Part shown: piece by piece, positions 25,341 to 35,061 of the stretch
Layout: every line of letters starts with the position of its first letter
Numbering within the stretch: position 1 is the stretch's first letter
DNA from: Bradyrhizobiaceae bacterium
GTDB taxonomy: Bacteria; Pseudomonadota; Alphaproteobacteria; Rhizobiales; Xanthobacteraceae
Assembly: GCA_020853885.1 (NCBI GenBank)
Contig: JADYXZ010000012.1
Span: 1 to 62,223, forward strand
Length of the DNA: 62,223 nucleotides
Direction: 5' to 3'
Made by a program: the position numbers and the translations under genes
Notes under the pieces: model-generated
What the model saw: the letters and a program-made list of their open reading frames with translations, nothing else
The model's database searches: none
Told to the model about the DNA's origin: nothing

Positions 25341-26909
25341 ATGAGTCCGCTCGCGCACATCGGCGACGTGCTGGCGATGCATGCCCGGATGTTTCCCGAT
25401 AAGATCGGCGCGCGCGACCTCGAACGGTCGATGACGTTCCGGGAATGGCATCGCCGCTCCTGCCGGCTGGCCAATGCATTGACGGGGATCGGGCTGGCGA
25501 AGGGCGACCGGGTCTGCGTGCTCGCCTACAACTGCGTGGAGTGGATGGAGATCTACGCGGCGGCGGCGCTGGCGGGATTGATCTGCGTGCCGATCAATTT
25601 CCGGCTGGTCGGGCAGGAAATCCGCTATATCGTCGAGAACTGCGAGGCGAAAGCGATCATCGTCCAGGATGAGCTGATCGACGCGGTCGAATCCGTGCGC
25701 GCCGATCTGCCGGTCTCGGCAAGTAATTACATCGCGTTCGGCGGCAACCGCCGTGCGGGCTATCGCGCCTACGAAGACCTGATCGCCGCCGCACGCGACA
25801 CGCCGCCGGATGCGGTCGTGACGCCCGAGGATTGCTGGGCGCTGATGTACACGTCCGGCACCACGGGAAAACCCAAGGGCGCGATCCGCAGCCATCGCGG
25901 CAGCGCCATGCTGTCGCTCGTGACCGAAGTGGAGTTGAGCCTGACAAGGCACGACGCGGCGCTGCTCGTCATGCCGATGTGCCACGCGAACTCGCTGTTC
26001 TTCTTCGGGGCGTTCGCCTATTGCGGCGCGCCGTGCACCGTTTACAGCCGGAAGAGCTTCGACCCCGAACATCTCGTGCGCACGCTGGCCGAGGGCGGAT
26101 CGACCTTCACTTCGCTCGTGCCGACGCACTACATCATGATGCTGGCGCTGCCGGCGAGCGTGCGCGAGCGCTACAACGTCGATGCCGTCACCAAGCTGAT
26201 GATCTCGTCGGCGCCGGCGCGGCGCGACACCAAGCTCGCGATCATGGAGTATTTCAAGAACACGGGCCTGTTCGAGCTGTATGGCTCGACGGAGGCGGGC
26301 TGGGTCACGATGCTGCATCCGGACGAGCAGTTCTCGAAGCTCGGCTCGGTCGGGCGCGAATGCGTGGGGTCGCGGCCGATCCGGCTGCTCGACGCGGACG
26401 GCAACGACGTGCCCGACGGCGAAGCGGGCGAGCTTTACTCGTGCAACGGCAGCACATTCGACGGCTACTGGAAGCTGCCGGAGAAGACGAAAGAGGCGTT
26501 CCGCGGTGAATATTGCACCGTCGGCGATCTCGCGCGGCGCGACGAGGACGGCTACATCCATCTCGTCGACCGCAAGAGCAACATGATCATCTCCGGCGGC
26601 GAGAACGTGTACCCCTCCGAGGTGGAAGCGATGCTGGGCGCGCATCCGAAGGTCAAGGATGTCGCGGTGATCGGCATGGCCGACGGCAAGTGGGGCGAGC
26701 GGGTGCACGCGGTGATCATCGTTCACGGCGGGCAGACGCTTGCAGAGAGCGAAATTCTCGAATGGTGCAAGGACCGGATCGCCGGATACAAACGGCCGCG
26801 ATCGGTCTCCTTTATTCGCGACGAGGAGATGCCGCGGACGGCGACGGGAAAAATCCTGCATCGTGTGCTGCGCGAGCGGCTCGCCGCCAAGCGAGCGGAC
26901 GCGGTGTGA
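25341..26909 (+). CDS. AMP-forming acyl-CoA ligase (ANL superfamily)
   Basis: Activates a carboxylic acid to its CoA thioester via an acyl-adenylate. The 522-residue protein has the P-loop YTSGTTGKPKG (about residues 171-181), the A5 motif ELYGSTEAGWV, the hinge and A8 region VDRKSNMIISGGENVYPSEVE, and the A10 Lys in PRTATGKILHR. Substrate is unknown; the sequence resembles medium- or branched-chain ligases. The ThDP-dependent enzyme starts 13 bp downstream, suggesting linked functions. Confidence 0.9.
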   Translation: MSPLAHIGDVLAMHARMFPDKIGARDLERSMTFREWHRRSCRLANALTGIGLAKGDRVCVLAYNCVEWMEIYAAAALAGLICVPINFRLVGQEIRYIVENCEAKAIIVQDELIDAVESVRADLPVSASNYIAFGGNRRAGYRAYEDLIAAARDTPPDAVVTPEDCWALMYTSGTTGKPKGAIRSHRGSAMLSLVTEVELSLTRHDAALLVMPMCHANSLFFFGAFAYCGAPCTVYSRKSFDPEHLVRTLAEGGSTFTSLVPTHYIMMLALPASVRERYNVDAVTKLMISSAPARRDTKLAIMEYFKNTGLFELYGSTEAGWVTMLHPDEQFSKLGSVGRECVGSRPIRLLDADGNDVPDGEAGELYSCNGSTFDGYWKLPEKTKEAFRGEYCTVGDLARRDEDGYIHLVDRKSNMIISGGENVYPSEVEAMLGAHPKVKDVAVIGMADGKWGERVHAVIIVHGGQTLAESEILEWCKDRIAGYKRPRSVSFIRDEEMPRTATGKILHRVLRERLAAKRADAV

Positions 26910-26922
26910 TGGGGAGGGATGA

Positions 26923-28668
26923 ATGGCAGCGGCGAAGGAAGCAAGCCAGGACTTGAACGCCGACGAGAATTCCTGCGCCGCGTGGGTCGCCCGGTTTCTG
27001 CGAGCGCGCGGGATCGACCGGATTTTCGGATTGCAGGGCGGGCACATCCAGCCGATCTGGGACCACGTGGCGCGGCAGGGCATCCGCATCATCGACGTGC
27101 GGGACGAGGGCGCGGCGGTCCACATGGCGCATGCGCATGCCGAGCTGACGGGGCAGTTCGGCGTCGCCATGGTGACGGCAGGCCCGGGCGTGACCAACAC
27201 GGTGACGGCGATGGCGAACGCCTCGCTCGCCCGCGTGCCCGTGCTGCTGATCGGCGGCTGCACCTCGCGCCCGCAGGCGAACATGGGGCCGCTGCAGGAC
27301 ATTCCGCACGTCGACATCCTGCGGCCGGTCACGCGCACTTCGCGCACGGCGCGCGTGGCCGAGCAGGTCGTGCGCGAGCTCGACGAGGCGGTTGCGCGCG
27401 CGATGGGCGACGCGGGGGAGCCCGGCCCGGTCTATATCGAAATCCCGACGGACGTGTTGCGCACGCACGTGCCGCCGCAGCTCGTGCTGGACGAATGGAT
27501 GCAGGCGAAGCCGGCGCGGCTCTTGCCGCCCGATCCGGCGGCGATCGCCGAAGCCGTCGACGTCTTCTGGTCGGCGAAGCGGCCGGTCGTCATCACCGGC
27601 CGCGGCGCGCGCGGGGCGGAGGAGGCGCTCGTCCGTCTGCTCGACGCGAGCGGCGCGCTCTATCTCGACACCCAGGAAAGCCGCGGGCTTGTGCCGCCCG
27701 ATCATCCGTCCTGTGCGGCGGCGGTGCGCGCGGCGGCCATGACCGACGCGGACGTCGTGCTCCTGATCGGGCGCAAGCTTGACTACCAGGTCGCATACGG
27801 ATCGCCCGCGGTGTTTCCCAACGCCCGGTTCATCCGCATTGCCGATTCACCCGGCGAGCTCATCGACAACCGGCGCGGCCGGCCAGAACTGCTGGCTTCG
27901 CCACGGCTCGCGCTCGAGGCTATGGTGGCGGCTGCCGGCAATCGCGAGCCCGCGATCGACAAGGCGTGGGCGGACGGGCTGCGGCGCCGGCATCGCGAGC
28001 GGTCGGAGGCGGCGGCGAAGAACAAGGGACCGGCGACGGGCGCCGACGGCAAGATCCATCCGCGGGCGATCTTCGACGCGATCGCGGAGCTTGCCGATCC
28101 CGATTACATCGCCATTGCCGACGGCGGCGATCTGCTGAGCTTCGCGCGAACGGGGTTGCAGGCAAAGACCTACATGGACGCCGGCGCCTTCGGCTGTCTC
28201 GGCGTGGGTGTGCCGTTTGCAGTGGCGGCGGCGCTGGCGATGCCGGGGCGGCAGGTGATCTCGGTCAACGGCGACGGCGCTTTCGGCATCAATGCGATGG
28301 AGATCGACACGGCGGTCCGGCACGGCGCGAAGGTCGTGTTTGTCGTGTCCAACAATGCGGCCTGGAACATCGAGCGCTTGGACCAGGAGATAAACTACGG
28401 CGGGCGTGTCGTCGGCACGACGCTGCGCCACTCTGATTACGCGGGTCTTGCGCGCGCGCTCGGTGCGCACGGGGAGCGGGTGGAGAAGCCCGAAGAGCTG
28501 CGCGGCGCGCTGGAACGCGCGATCAAGAACGCGCCGGCGCTCGTCGACGTCGTTACGTCGCAGACCGTGCTGTCGTCCGATGCGCAGAAGGGGCTCGGGT
28601 TCGTGCCCGACTTTCAGGCGCTGACGGCGTGGGACGAGGCGGAGCAACGGCGGCGGAAGCCGCGGTGA
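26923..28668 (+). CDS. Thiamine diphosphate-dependent enzyme, acetolactate synthase-like
   Basis: A 581-residue ThDP enzyme with the three domains of the acetolactate synthase/2-hydroxyacyl-CoA lyase group. The catalytic Glu is in [13 protein letters not shown], the ThDP/Mg motif is [14 protein letters not shown] followed by SNNAAWNIE, and the middle domain starts near residue 205. It lacks an adjacent ilvN-type regulatory subunit, so it is unlikely to be the biosynthetic acetolactate synthase. Pairing with an acyl-CoA ligase suggests a C-C lyase or decarboxylase acting on a CoA thioester, which is inference only. Confidence 0.85.
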   Translation: MAAAKEASQDLNADENSCAAWVARFLRARGIDRIFGLQGGHIQPIWDHVARQGIRIIDVRDEGAAVHMAHAHAELTGQFGVAMVTAGPGVTNTVTAMANASLARVPVLLIGGCTSRPQANMGPLQDIPHVDILRPVTRTSRTARVAEQVVRELDEAVARAMGDAGEPGPVYIEIPTDVLRTHVPPQLVLDEWMQAKPARLLPPDPAAIAEAVDVFWSAKRPVVITGRGARGAEEALVRLLDASGALYLDTQESRGLVPPDHPSCAAAVRAAAMTDADVVLLIGRKLDYQVAYGSPAVFPNARFIRIADSPGELIDNRRGRPELLASPRLALEAMVAAAGNREPAIDKAWADGLRRRHRERSEAAAKNKGPATGADGKIHPRAIFDAIAELADPDYIAIADGGDLLSFARTGLQAKTYMDAGAFGCLGVGVPFAVAAALAMPGRQVISVNGDGAFGINAMEIDTAVRHGAKVVFVVSNNAAWNIERLDQEINYGGRVVGTTLRHSDYAGLARALGAHGERVEKPEELRGALERAIKNAPALVDVVTSQTVLSSDAQKGLGFVPDFQALTAWDEAEQRRRKPR

Positions 28669-28702
28669 CAGGCCTACGGGATGTAGTGGATCGGGGTTGA
28701 AC

Positions 28703-28780
28703 TGGTCGGAGCGGCGAGATTTGAACTCGCGACCCCTAGTCCCCCAGACTAGTGCGCTAACCGGGCTGCGCCACGCTCCG
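28703..28780 (-). tRNA. tRNA-Pro (anticodon GGG)
   Basis: The 78-nt minus-strand gene folds as a cloverleaf. The acceptor stem is CGGAGCG/CGCTCCG with discriminator A and an encoded CCA end. The T-stem is GCGAG/CTCGC around TTCAAAT. The anticodon stem CTAGT/ACTAG encloses the loop CTGGGGG, giving anticodon GGG. It lies antisense just after the ThDP enzyme gene. Confidence 0.96.
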
Positions 28781-28850
28781 ACCGTGGCCGGGACTATAGG
28801 TAGGCGGCCGCGGGCGCGCAACGGTCGGAGGCCGCGAAATCCTGCGGCGT

Positions 28851-29013
28851 TCAGGCTTTCCCGAAACGGACCCGGACGCGCGCTGTGAGCAGCGTTGACG
28901 CAGTAATGATGTAGGTGGCCGCCGCCGGCAAGACCGGCGAGCGGTATCAGCAGCGCATTGAGCACGGCCGACAGCACGACACCGCTTGTGCTGATGACGG
29001 CAAGCTCCTCCAC
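28851..29013 (-). pseudogene. Remnant of a polysaccharide flippase-like membrane protein
   Basis: Within the 311-bp gap between tRNA-Pro and the glycosyltransferase gene, the minus strand reads AVISTSGVVLSAVLNALLIP, then LAGLAGGG. A shift of one base near 28918 continues as TYIITASTLLTARVRVRFGKA and stops at 28851-28853. The hydrophobic LNALLIPLAGLAG pattern is typical of the C-terminal part of Wzx/MATE-type flippases. An in-frame stop lies just upstream, so only this fragment remains. The call rests on motif similarity and on the neighbouring polysaccharide genes. The rest of the gap holds nothing I can identify. Confidence 0.4.
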
Positions 29014-29091
29014 ACGGAACGTTTACCCCTCCCGTCCTAGGTTCAGGCGGTTCCCAACAGGAAGATCGAACCGTCAGCTCAGGCTCGTGCC

Positions 29092-29991
29092 ATGTCCGAG
29101 ATTGATCGCGCACCCGCCGTGAGCGTCGTCATTCCCTGCTACAACGGCGGGCAATATCTCGACCGGGTGCTGGCCTCGCTGGCCGGCCAGCGCTTCCGTG
29201 ATTTCGAGACCATCATTGTCGACGACGGATCGGCGGACGCGGCGACGGTCGAGAAGCTCGCGTCGTTGCCTGCGAGCGTGCGCGTCATCCGGCAGGAGAA
29301 CTGCGGGCTTTCCGGCGCGCGCAATACCGGGTTCCGCGCGGCGAAGGCGGAGCTCGTGCTGCCGCTCGACTGCGACGACGAGATCGAGCCGTCGTTTCTG
29401 GCGACGACCGTGAGCGTGATGAGGGCGGCGCCAGCGAACGCCGGCGTGGTCTTCACGCATATCCGCCTGAGCGGTGCGGCGCACGGCGAGCTGGAGCGTC
29501 ACTTCCATCCGTTCGATCTGCTGTTCGCCAACGGAATCCCGTCGTGCGCCCTGATCCGCAAAAGCGCGTGGTCGGCGATCGGCGGCTACGACGAGGCAAT
29601 GCGCGAGGGCTATGAGGACTGGGAGTTCTTCCTGCGCATGGCGCTGCACGGCTACGACGGCGTCGAGATCGCGCAGCCGCTGTTCGTCTACAACATGGCG
29701 AGCGGCGGCATGCTGCTCGGACGTTCGTCGCCGGCGCACGTGCGTCTCTGGCGCTATATGCGGCAGAAGCACCGGGACGCATATCGGCTGTCGTCCATCC
29801 TGACGCTCTGGCGGCGAACGCGCGGCCGGCCGGGAAAGGTGTCGCTCGCCAAGGGTCTGCTCGCCCTTGCGCTCTCGAAGGTATTGCCGGACGCACTTTA
29901 CGGAAGGCTGGTCGCGGCGAGGCGCAGCCGCCGCTTCATGCGGCCCACCGGAGGAGCGGAACCGAAAAACGCTGTATCTGCGCGGTCTTAA
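29092..29991 (+). CDS. Family 2 glycosyltransferase
   Basis: A 299-residue GT-A enzyme that transfers a sugar from a nucleotide donor during polysaccharide assembly on the cytoplasmic side. It opens with VSVVIPCYNGGQYLDRVL, has DDGSADAAT, the acceptor-side GLSGARNTGFRAAKAE, and the metal-binding DxD as LDCDDE. Later, YEDWEFFLRMALHGYDG supplies the ED motif. No membrane segment is obvious apart from a weakly hydrophobic stretch near residue 265. It is convergent with the ligase gene across the methyltransferase gene. Confidence 0.92.
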   Translation: MSEIDRAPAVSVVIPCYNGGQYLDRVLASLAGQRFRDFETIIVDDGSADAATVEKLASLPASVRVIRQENCGLSGARNTGFRAAKAELVLPLDCDDEIEPSFLATTVSVMRAAPANAGVVFTHIRLSGAAHGELERHFHPFDLLFANGIPSCALIRKSAWSAIGGYDEAMREGYEDWEFFLRMALHGYDGVEIAQPLFVYNMASGGMLLGRSSPAHVRLWRYMRQKHRDAYRLSSILTLWRRTRGRPGKVSLAKGLLALALSKVLPDALYGRLVAARRSRRFMRPTGGAEPKNAVSARS

Positions 29992-30096
29992 CCGCAGTTT
30001 TCAGCGCCGGGGTAACGGCCCCTTAATCGCGATCTGCTAGCGATATTGCCCTTCACAGGGCTCAAGCGCGGCGTCGATCGCGTCCAGAGAGGAACC

Positions 30097-30990
30097 ATGT
30101 CGTCATCGGATGTGTCCACGGCCGCGAACGGGCCGGCGGCGGGCTTCAGCTTCAATCGGCTGATCCGGCGCGTGTTTCCGTCGACGTCCCGTCTGACCTT
30201 CAACCCGCTGTTCCGCGGTCTGGCCAATGCGAGCGACGTGCTGCCGCGGCTCGCGTTCAGCGAGTTCAGGACGCTGCCGCCGAACCATCTGCGCATCCGC
30301 ATCGGCGTCGGCAACCGGCTGTTCAATAACCAGGTGCACTACCTCGTGCACGCCCGCGACTTCTGGATGTTCGTGTTCAGCGAAGGGTTGGCGACGATGC
30401 AGTCAAACTTCCTCGACATCGGCGTCGGCTGCGGGCGCTGGGCGCACTGGCTGCGCGACTACAATTTCCGCGGCCGCCGCTTCTCGGGCATTTATGTGGG
30501 CATCGACATCGATGCGGAGGCGATCGAATGGTGCAGGAAGGCGTTCGACGCCGAGCGGTTCCGCTTCCATCGTTCGACGGATGCGAGCGTCTCCTACAAT
30601 CAGGACGGCACGCCGAATGCGACCTACCGCGTACCGGAGCCGGACGGGACGTTCGACCTGATCTTCTCCAACTCGCTGTTCACGCATCTGCTGGAGCGGG
30701 AAGTGGAGAACTATCTGCAGGAGAGCTTCCGCCTTCTGCGCAAGGGCGGGGCGGCGATGCATTCGCATTTCAATCTCGACTATCCGCCCGCGACCTACGG
30801 CACGCGCCACACGTTCCGCCATCGCATCGGCAATGTGCGGGTCGAGTCGCTCGCGCAGCCGGAAGCGGCGGTGGCCTATACGACCGATTTCCTGTTCGAG
30901 ATGAGCCGCCGGATCGGATTCTCGCGCTGCGAGGTGATCCACATGCCGGGCGGCGCCCAGCATCAGCCGATCCTGCTGACCACCAAGTGA
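30097..30990 (+). CDS. SAM-dependent methyltransferase in the polysaccharide locus
   Basis: A class I methyltransferase of 297 residues. Motif I is FLDIGVGCGRWAHWL, followed by the acidic motif II in YVGIDIDAEAIEW and motif IV in FDLIFSNSLFTHLL. An N-terminal region of about 100 residues precedes the fold. The ATG at 30097 has GAGGAACC in front; the in-frame TTG at 30046 lacks one. It probably methylates a sugar or a glycan end. The last 28 bases overlap the convergent ligase-like gene. Confidence 0.88.
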   Translation: MSSSDVSTAANGPAAGFSFNRLIRRVFPSTSRLTFNPLFRGLANASDVLPRLAFSEFRTLPPNHLRIRIGVGNRLFNNQVHYLVHARDFWMFVFSEGLATMQSNFLDIGVGCGRWAHWLRDYNFRGRRFSGIYVGIDIDAEAIEWCRKAFDAERFRFHRSTDASVSYNQDGTPNATYRVPEPDGTFDLIFSNSLFTHLLEREVENYLQESFRLLRKGGAAMHSHFNLDYPPATYGTRHTFRHRIGNVRVESLAQPEAAVAYTTDFLFEMSRRIGFSRCEVIHMPGGAQHQPILLTTK

Positions 30991-32255
30991 CCGGATGAAG
31001 GGCTGCCATTGGCTGCGCGCCGGGCGGCGCGCAGGTGCGCGAGCGTGGCTGCCGTCAGGCCCCATACGGCGCCGAGCAGCAGGAAGAAGTGGCGCCAGTG
31101 GTCGGTGTCGACGATGGCGCCTTCCAGCACCACGCCGACGAACGCCGCATAGATTGGAATGAAATAAGGCTGCCATGGCGTGGCGACCAGCGCGTAGCGG
31201 ATGCCGATCGCGAGGCTCGTGAGGATCAGCAGAATGTACGTGACGCCGCCAAGCCAGCCATAGGCCGAGAAGGCGTTCAGATAGACGTTGTGCGGCGCCT
31301 GCGGGAAGATCACGCCAAACTCGAGCGGGCCGAAACCGTTGGGGCGCTCGAGCAGCATTGAAAGGCTGCGGAGCTGGTTGCCGAAGCGGCCGGCTTCACC
31401 GGCGTCGTAATACTGAATCAGCGCGGCGCGCTCCTTGAACAGGCCGCCGATCGATTCAAACGAGATCAGCAGGACGATCAGCGCCGCAATGCCGGCGACG
31501 GACAAGACGCTGAGCAGGAGAATTCGCCCGCGCAGCCGCGGACCGCTGGCGGCAAGGAACATCAACCCCATCAGCACGGCGGCGGACGCCGCCGCATTCG
31601 CCCATGCGCCGCGCGAAAAAGCGAGGAGGAGCGCCATGACGAGCACACCGGCGGCGACGATGTTCCGCGGCCGGATGCCTTCGCGCAGCGTGACCTCGAC
31701 GAGGAGCAGGAGCGGCAGGACCAGGAACGGCGCGTAGACGTTCGGGTCCTTGAACGTGCTCTTGGCGCGGCCGCCCATGGTGAGCGCTTCGGCGCCGGGG
31801 AACAGATTGAAATAGGCGGCGATCCCGACCGCGGCCGCAATAAGGGCGGCGATGACATAGGCGGTACGCAGAACATCGAGCCGGCGGACGCTATTCTCCG
31901 AGAAGATGCAGGCGAAGAGCACTGCGCTGCCGGCCATGTAGAACGACGTGGCGACGAACATCACGGCGTCGGTCTTCCAATGCACGTTGAAGAGGGAAAG
32001 CAAGCCGCCGATGTTCCAAAGCATCAGGAGGGCGAACAGGGGCGCGATCAGGCGGGGCGCGACGACGCCGGCGACGACGCTCGCAAGCGCGAGCGGCACC
32101 ATCATGAACTCGTAGGGCGACGGCTCGATGAAGACGAACGGGCTCAGGAGGATCGTGAGAAAGAGTGTTGCATGCAGAAGCCGTTCAGCCGCATCGTTGC
32201 GCTGGCGATTGCGGGCCGCCGATCGCGTGGCGATGTCAACCGAAGCCGCGGTCAA
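30963..32255 (-). CDS. O-antigen ligase/polymerase-type membrane protein (Wzy_C)
   Basis: A protein of about 430 residues with 10-12 membrane segments and a large periplasmic loop (about residues 265-325, with the family-type GRFGNQLRSLSMLLERP and HNVYLNAFSAYGWLG). It probably polymerises or ligates lipid-linked repeat units. The start is taken at a TTG at 32255, which overlaps the TGA stop of the upstream sugar transferase; no ATG or GTG is available before the first membrane segment. The coupling of the two genes supports a joint role in exopolysaccharide assembly. Confidence 0.82.
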   Translation of the reverse strand: MTAASVDIATRSAARNRQRNDAAERLLHATLFLTILLSPFVFIEPSPYEFMMVPLALASVVAGVVAPRLIAPLFALLMLWNIGGLLSLFNVHWKTDAVMFVATSFYMAGSAVLFACIFSENSVRRLDVLRTAYVIAALIAAAVGIAAYFNLFPGAEALTMGGRAKSTFKDPNVYAPFLVLPLLLLVEVTLREGIRPRNIVAAGVLVMALLLAFSRGAWANAAASAAVLMGLMFLAASGPRLRGRILLLSVLSVAGIAALIVLLISFESIGGLFKERAALIQYYDAGEAGRFGNQLRSLSMLLERPNGFGPLEFGVIFPQAPHNVYLNAFSAYGWLGGVTYILLILTSLAIGIRYALVATPWQPYFIPIYAAFVGVVLEGAIVDTDHWRHFFLLLGAVWGLTAATLAHLRAARRAANGSPSSGHLVVSRIG

Positions 32256-33805
32256 TAGGCGCTCTCGGTCTTCAGGAGTGCGAACGGCGTCTTCGCCAGA
32301 ATGTAGAGATCGAACAGCAACGACCAGTTCTCGATGTAGTAGAGATCGTGCTCGACGCGGCGCTCGATCTTCTCCGGCGTGTCGGTCTCGCCGCGCCAGC
32401 CGTTGATCTGCGCCCAGCCGGTGATGCCGGGCTTCACGCGGTGGCGGGCGAAATAGCCGTCCACGACTTCGTCGTAGAGGCGGTTGGCGGCCTTGGCATG
32501 GGTCGCGTGCGGGCGCGGGCCGACGAGCGAAAGATTGCCCTTGAACACCACGTTGATGAGCTGCGGCAGCTCGTCGAGGCTGGTCTTGCGGATGAAGCGT
32601 CCAACGCGGGTGACGCGCGGATCGTCCTTCGTCACGAGCCTGGCTGCGGTCGCGTCGCTCGTCTCGACATACATCGAGCGGAACTTGAAGACCTCGATCA
32701 GCTCGTTGTTGAAGCCGTAGCGGCGCTGCTTGAAGAACACCGGGCCGCGGCTGTCGAGCTTGATGGCAACGGCGACGGCGGCCATGACGGGCGCGGCCGC
32801 GAACAGCAGCAGGCCGCCTACGATCTTGTCGAACAGCCACTTGAGGACAACGTCCCAGTCGGCGAGCGGCCGGTCGAACACGTCGAGCATCGGCACGTTG
32901 CCGATGTAGCTGTAGGCGCGCGGGCGGAAGCGGAGCCGGCTGATGTGCGCGGCAAGGCGGATATCGACCGGCAGCACCCAGAGCTTGCGCACCATCTGCA
33001 GCACGCGTTCCTCCGCCGTGATCGGCAGCGAGACGAGCAGGAGATCGATGCGGGTGCGGCGAGCGAATTCGATGAGGTGATCGACGGTACCGAGCTTGAG
33101 CACGCCGGCCACGCTCGGCGGCGAGCGGTCGTCGGCGCGGTCGTCGAACACGCCGCAGATTTCGAGGTCGGAGTCGGTCTGTGCCGCGAGCGATTTCACC
33201 AGCGCCTCACCGGCGGGCCCGCCGCCGACGATGACCGTGCGGCGGATGAGGCGGCCCTGGCGCGTCCAGTGGCGGACGAGCGTGGCGAGCACGATCCGGC
33301 CGGCGAACAGCATCATGAGACCGCTGGCAAACCAGGTGGCGGCCCACACGCGCGAGTAGATCGCTTCCAGCCGCAGGAAGAAGCCGAGCGCGAAGGCGAT
33401 GAGAAACACGATGGCCCAGGCAGCGGCGATGCGGCTCAACTGGTAGAAGTGCTTGCGCATCGCCGGCGCGTCATAGAGCTCCGCGCGCTGGAAGGCTGCT
33501 ATGGCGGTGAGCGAGATCGCCGCGATTGCGGCGACGTAATACCAGTCGTGCGTGCCCGCGGTGCGGACATAGAGCAGATAGATCGCCGTCCCGAGTGCTG
33601 CGATCGCGAGGAATTCGGCGAGACGCACGACGCCGGAAAGGACGACTTGCGAGATCGCCGGCGCGATCCGCTGGGACGCGATCGCTTGCGCGAGCGGGCT
33701 CAATCCGGCGGCGGCCTTCCGCTCGCGGGGGAATGGAATGGTGCGTGCGGCGGCGGTTTGCGCGCCGACCGCGCGCTTCAATTCGCGCGCTCCGATTTGC
33801 TGCAT
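32252..33805 (-). CDS. Undecaprenyl-phosphate sugar phosphotransferase (WcaJ/ExoY type)
   Basis: Initiates repeat-unit synthesis by moving a hexose-1-phosphate to undecaprenyl phosphate. The 517-residue polytopic protein has about four N-terminal membrane segments (residues 55-175), a Rossmann-like domain ([17 protein letters not shown] onward), one more hydrophobic re-entrant segment near residue 325, and the C-terminal catalytic domain. Motifs are [38 protein letters not shown] and [18 protein letters not shown]. It is the upstream partner of the ligase gene in a minus-strand series starting at 36956. Confidence 0.94.
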   Translation of the reverse strand: MQQIGARELKRAVGAQTAAARTIPFPRERKAAAGLSPLAQAIASQRIAPAISQVVLSGVVRLAEFLAIAALGTAIYLLYVRTAGTHDWYYVAAIAAISLTAIAAFQRAELYDAPAMRKHFYQLSRIAAAWAIVFLIAFALGFFLRLEAIYSRVWAATWFASGLMMLFAGRIVLATLVRHWTRQGRLIRRTVIVGGGPAGEALVKSLAAQTDSDLEICGVFDDRADDRSPPSVAGVLKLGTVDHLIEFARRTRIDLLLVSLPITAEERVLQMVRKLWVLPVDIRLAAHISRLRFRPRAYSYIGNVPMLDVFDRPLADWDVVLKWLFDKIVGGLLLFAAAPVMAAVAVAIKLDSRGPVFFKQRRYGFNNELIEVFKFRSMYVETSDATAARLVTKDDPRVTRVGRFIRKTSLDELPQLINVVFKGNLSLVGPRPHATHAKAANRLYDEVVDGYFARHRVKPGITGWAQINGWRGETDTPEKIERRVEHDLYYIENWSLLFDLYILAKTPFALLKTESAY

Positions 33806-33917
33806 GGGTGCCGCATCCCTGTCACGGGCCGGCCGTTATGAGCGCCGGTTTCCCGTGTGAAGTCGCGCGGACACTAGCGCGGATTGATTTCGGAGGGCTT
33901 AAATCTACATTTTTAGA

Positions 33918-35045
33918 TTAATTGGAAATGATTGATTTGGTGCGGCGAATCTCGGCATAGGCCGCGAGCACGGCGTCGGTCATGCTTTCCACCGTGAATG
34001 ACCGCGCGATGCGTTGCTGCAGGCGGTTCGCGAGCTCCGTGCCGCCGCCTTGCTGCATCCGTTTCATGGCGGCGAGAAGCGCATCCTTGTCGCCGGCGGG
34101 AACCAGCGCGCCCGCATCGGGACCGAATATCTCCGGAATGCCGCCGACGCTTGTGGTGATCATCGGCATGCGGGCCGCCGCGGCCTCGAGCACGATGTAG
34201 GGCAAGGACTCCTGGCGGGAGGGGATGGCGAGAAGCTTGCCCGACGCGAACGCCGGCCGCGGCTTCGACTCTCCGGGAAACGTCACCTGCGTGCCGAGGC
34301 CGAGTTGGCGGGCGCGCTCCTCGGCAGCGGCGCGGTCGGGCCCGGCGCCGTAGAAAAGCGCCTTGCCGCGCCAGCCTTCGGCGGCAAGCGCGGCCAAGGC
34401 TTCAAGCAGGACGTCGATGCCTTTGCGCCAGCGCAGCTCGCCGATGAAAACGAAATCGGCGGCGTCGGGATTAGGTGTGACCGGCGCAAGCTCCGCCGCC
34501 GAGATGCCGTTGTGGATGACGCGCGAGAAGGGCGGCTCGCCGACGCACTGGCGATAGATCGTGCGCGCAAATTCGCTCTCGAACAGGATCAGGTCGGTGC
34601 GGCTGCGCAGCCAGCGCTCGATCGAGTGATAGGCGCGGCCGGCGAGGGAGTCGGGCGCATAGAAGAGGCTGCCGCCGTGCGGCGTGTAGGCATTGATGGC
34701 GGGGCCGCCGACGAGCCGCGCATAGGCGCCGCCCTTTGCGCCATGACCGTGCAGTACGTCGGCGCGCGTTTCCTGCGCGCGCTTGCGCACGTGCAGGAAG
34801 GCGGCGAGGTCGCGCGGGCCGATCTGGCGGCTCATGGGCGTGCGGGTGATCCCGAGCTTCAACGCGGGGGCGAGGTCGGCGAGGATCTGTCCCGCCGAGG
34901 CGCTGCCGGTCGTACTGTCGGCGACGATGCCGACTGCGTGTCCGCGGCGAGCCTGCTCGCGCGCCAGATCGACAACGTGACGGAACAGGCCGCCCATCGG
35001 CGCGCGCATGATGTGAAGAATGCGCAGCGGTGCTTCGCTACTCAT
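33918..35045 (-). CDS. Family 4 glycosyltransferase
   Basis: A 375-residue GT-B enzyme for polysaccharide synthesis. It has the N-terminal MGGLFRHVVDLAREQARRGH loop, the middle HNGISAAELAPV segment, the C-terminal domain start FVFIGELRWRKGIDVLLEAL, and the donor-binding EX7E motif in RQESLPYIVLEAAAARMPMI. It begins 16 bp after the Wza-like gene. An AT-rich 112-bp gap with a six-base hairpin (AATCTA/TAGATT) separates it from the sugar transferase gene and may hold a separate promoter. Confidence 0.92.
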   Translation of the reverse strand: MSSEAPLRILHIMRAPMGGLFRHVVDLAREQARRGHAVGIVADSTTGSASAGQILADLAPALKLGITRTPMSRQIGPRDLAAFLHVRKRAQETRADVLHGHGAKGGAYARLVGGPAINAYTPHGGSLFYAPDSLAGRAYHSIERWLRSRTDLILFESEFARTIYRQCVGEPPFSRVIHNGISAAELAPVTPNPDAADFVFIGELRWRKGIDVLLEALAALAAEGWRGKALFYGAGPDRAAAEERARQLGLGTQVTFPGESKPRPAFASGKLLAIPSRQESLPYIVLEAAAARMPMITTSVGGIPEIFGPDAGALVPAGDKDALLAAMKRMQQGGGTELANRLQQRIARSFTVESMTDAVLAAYAEIRRTKSIISN

Positions 35046-35061
35046 TAATGTCCTGCGTGAA

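Noticed and set aside
27847-29013. Minus-strand frame of 388 codons through tRNA-Pro
   Set aside because: It runs through the tRNA gene and antisense to the ThDP enzyme. Only its first 55 codons look protein-like, and these are reported as a flippase-like remnant with a frameshift.
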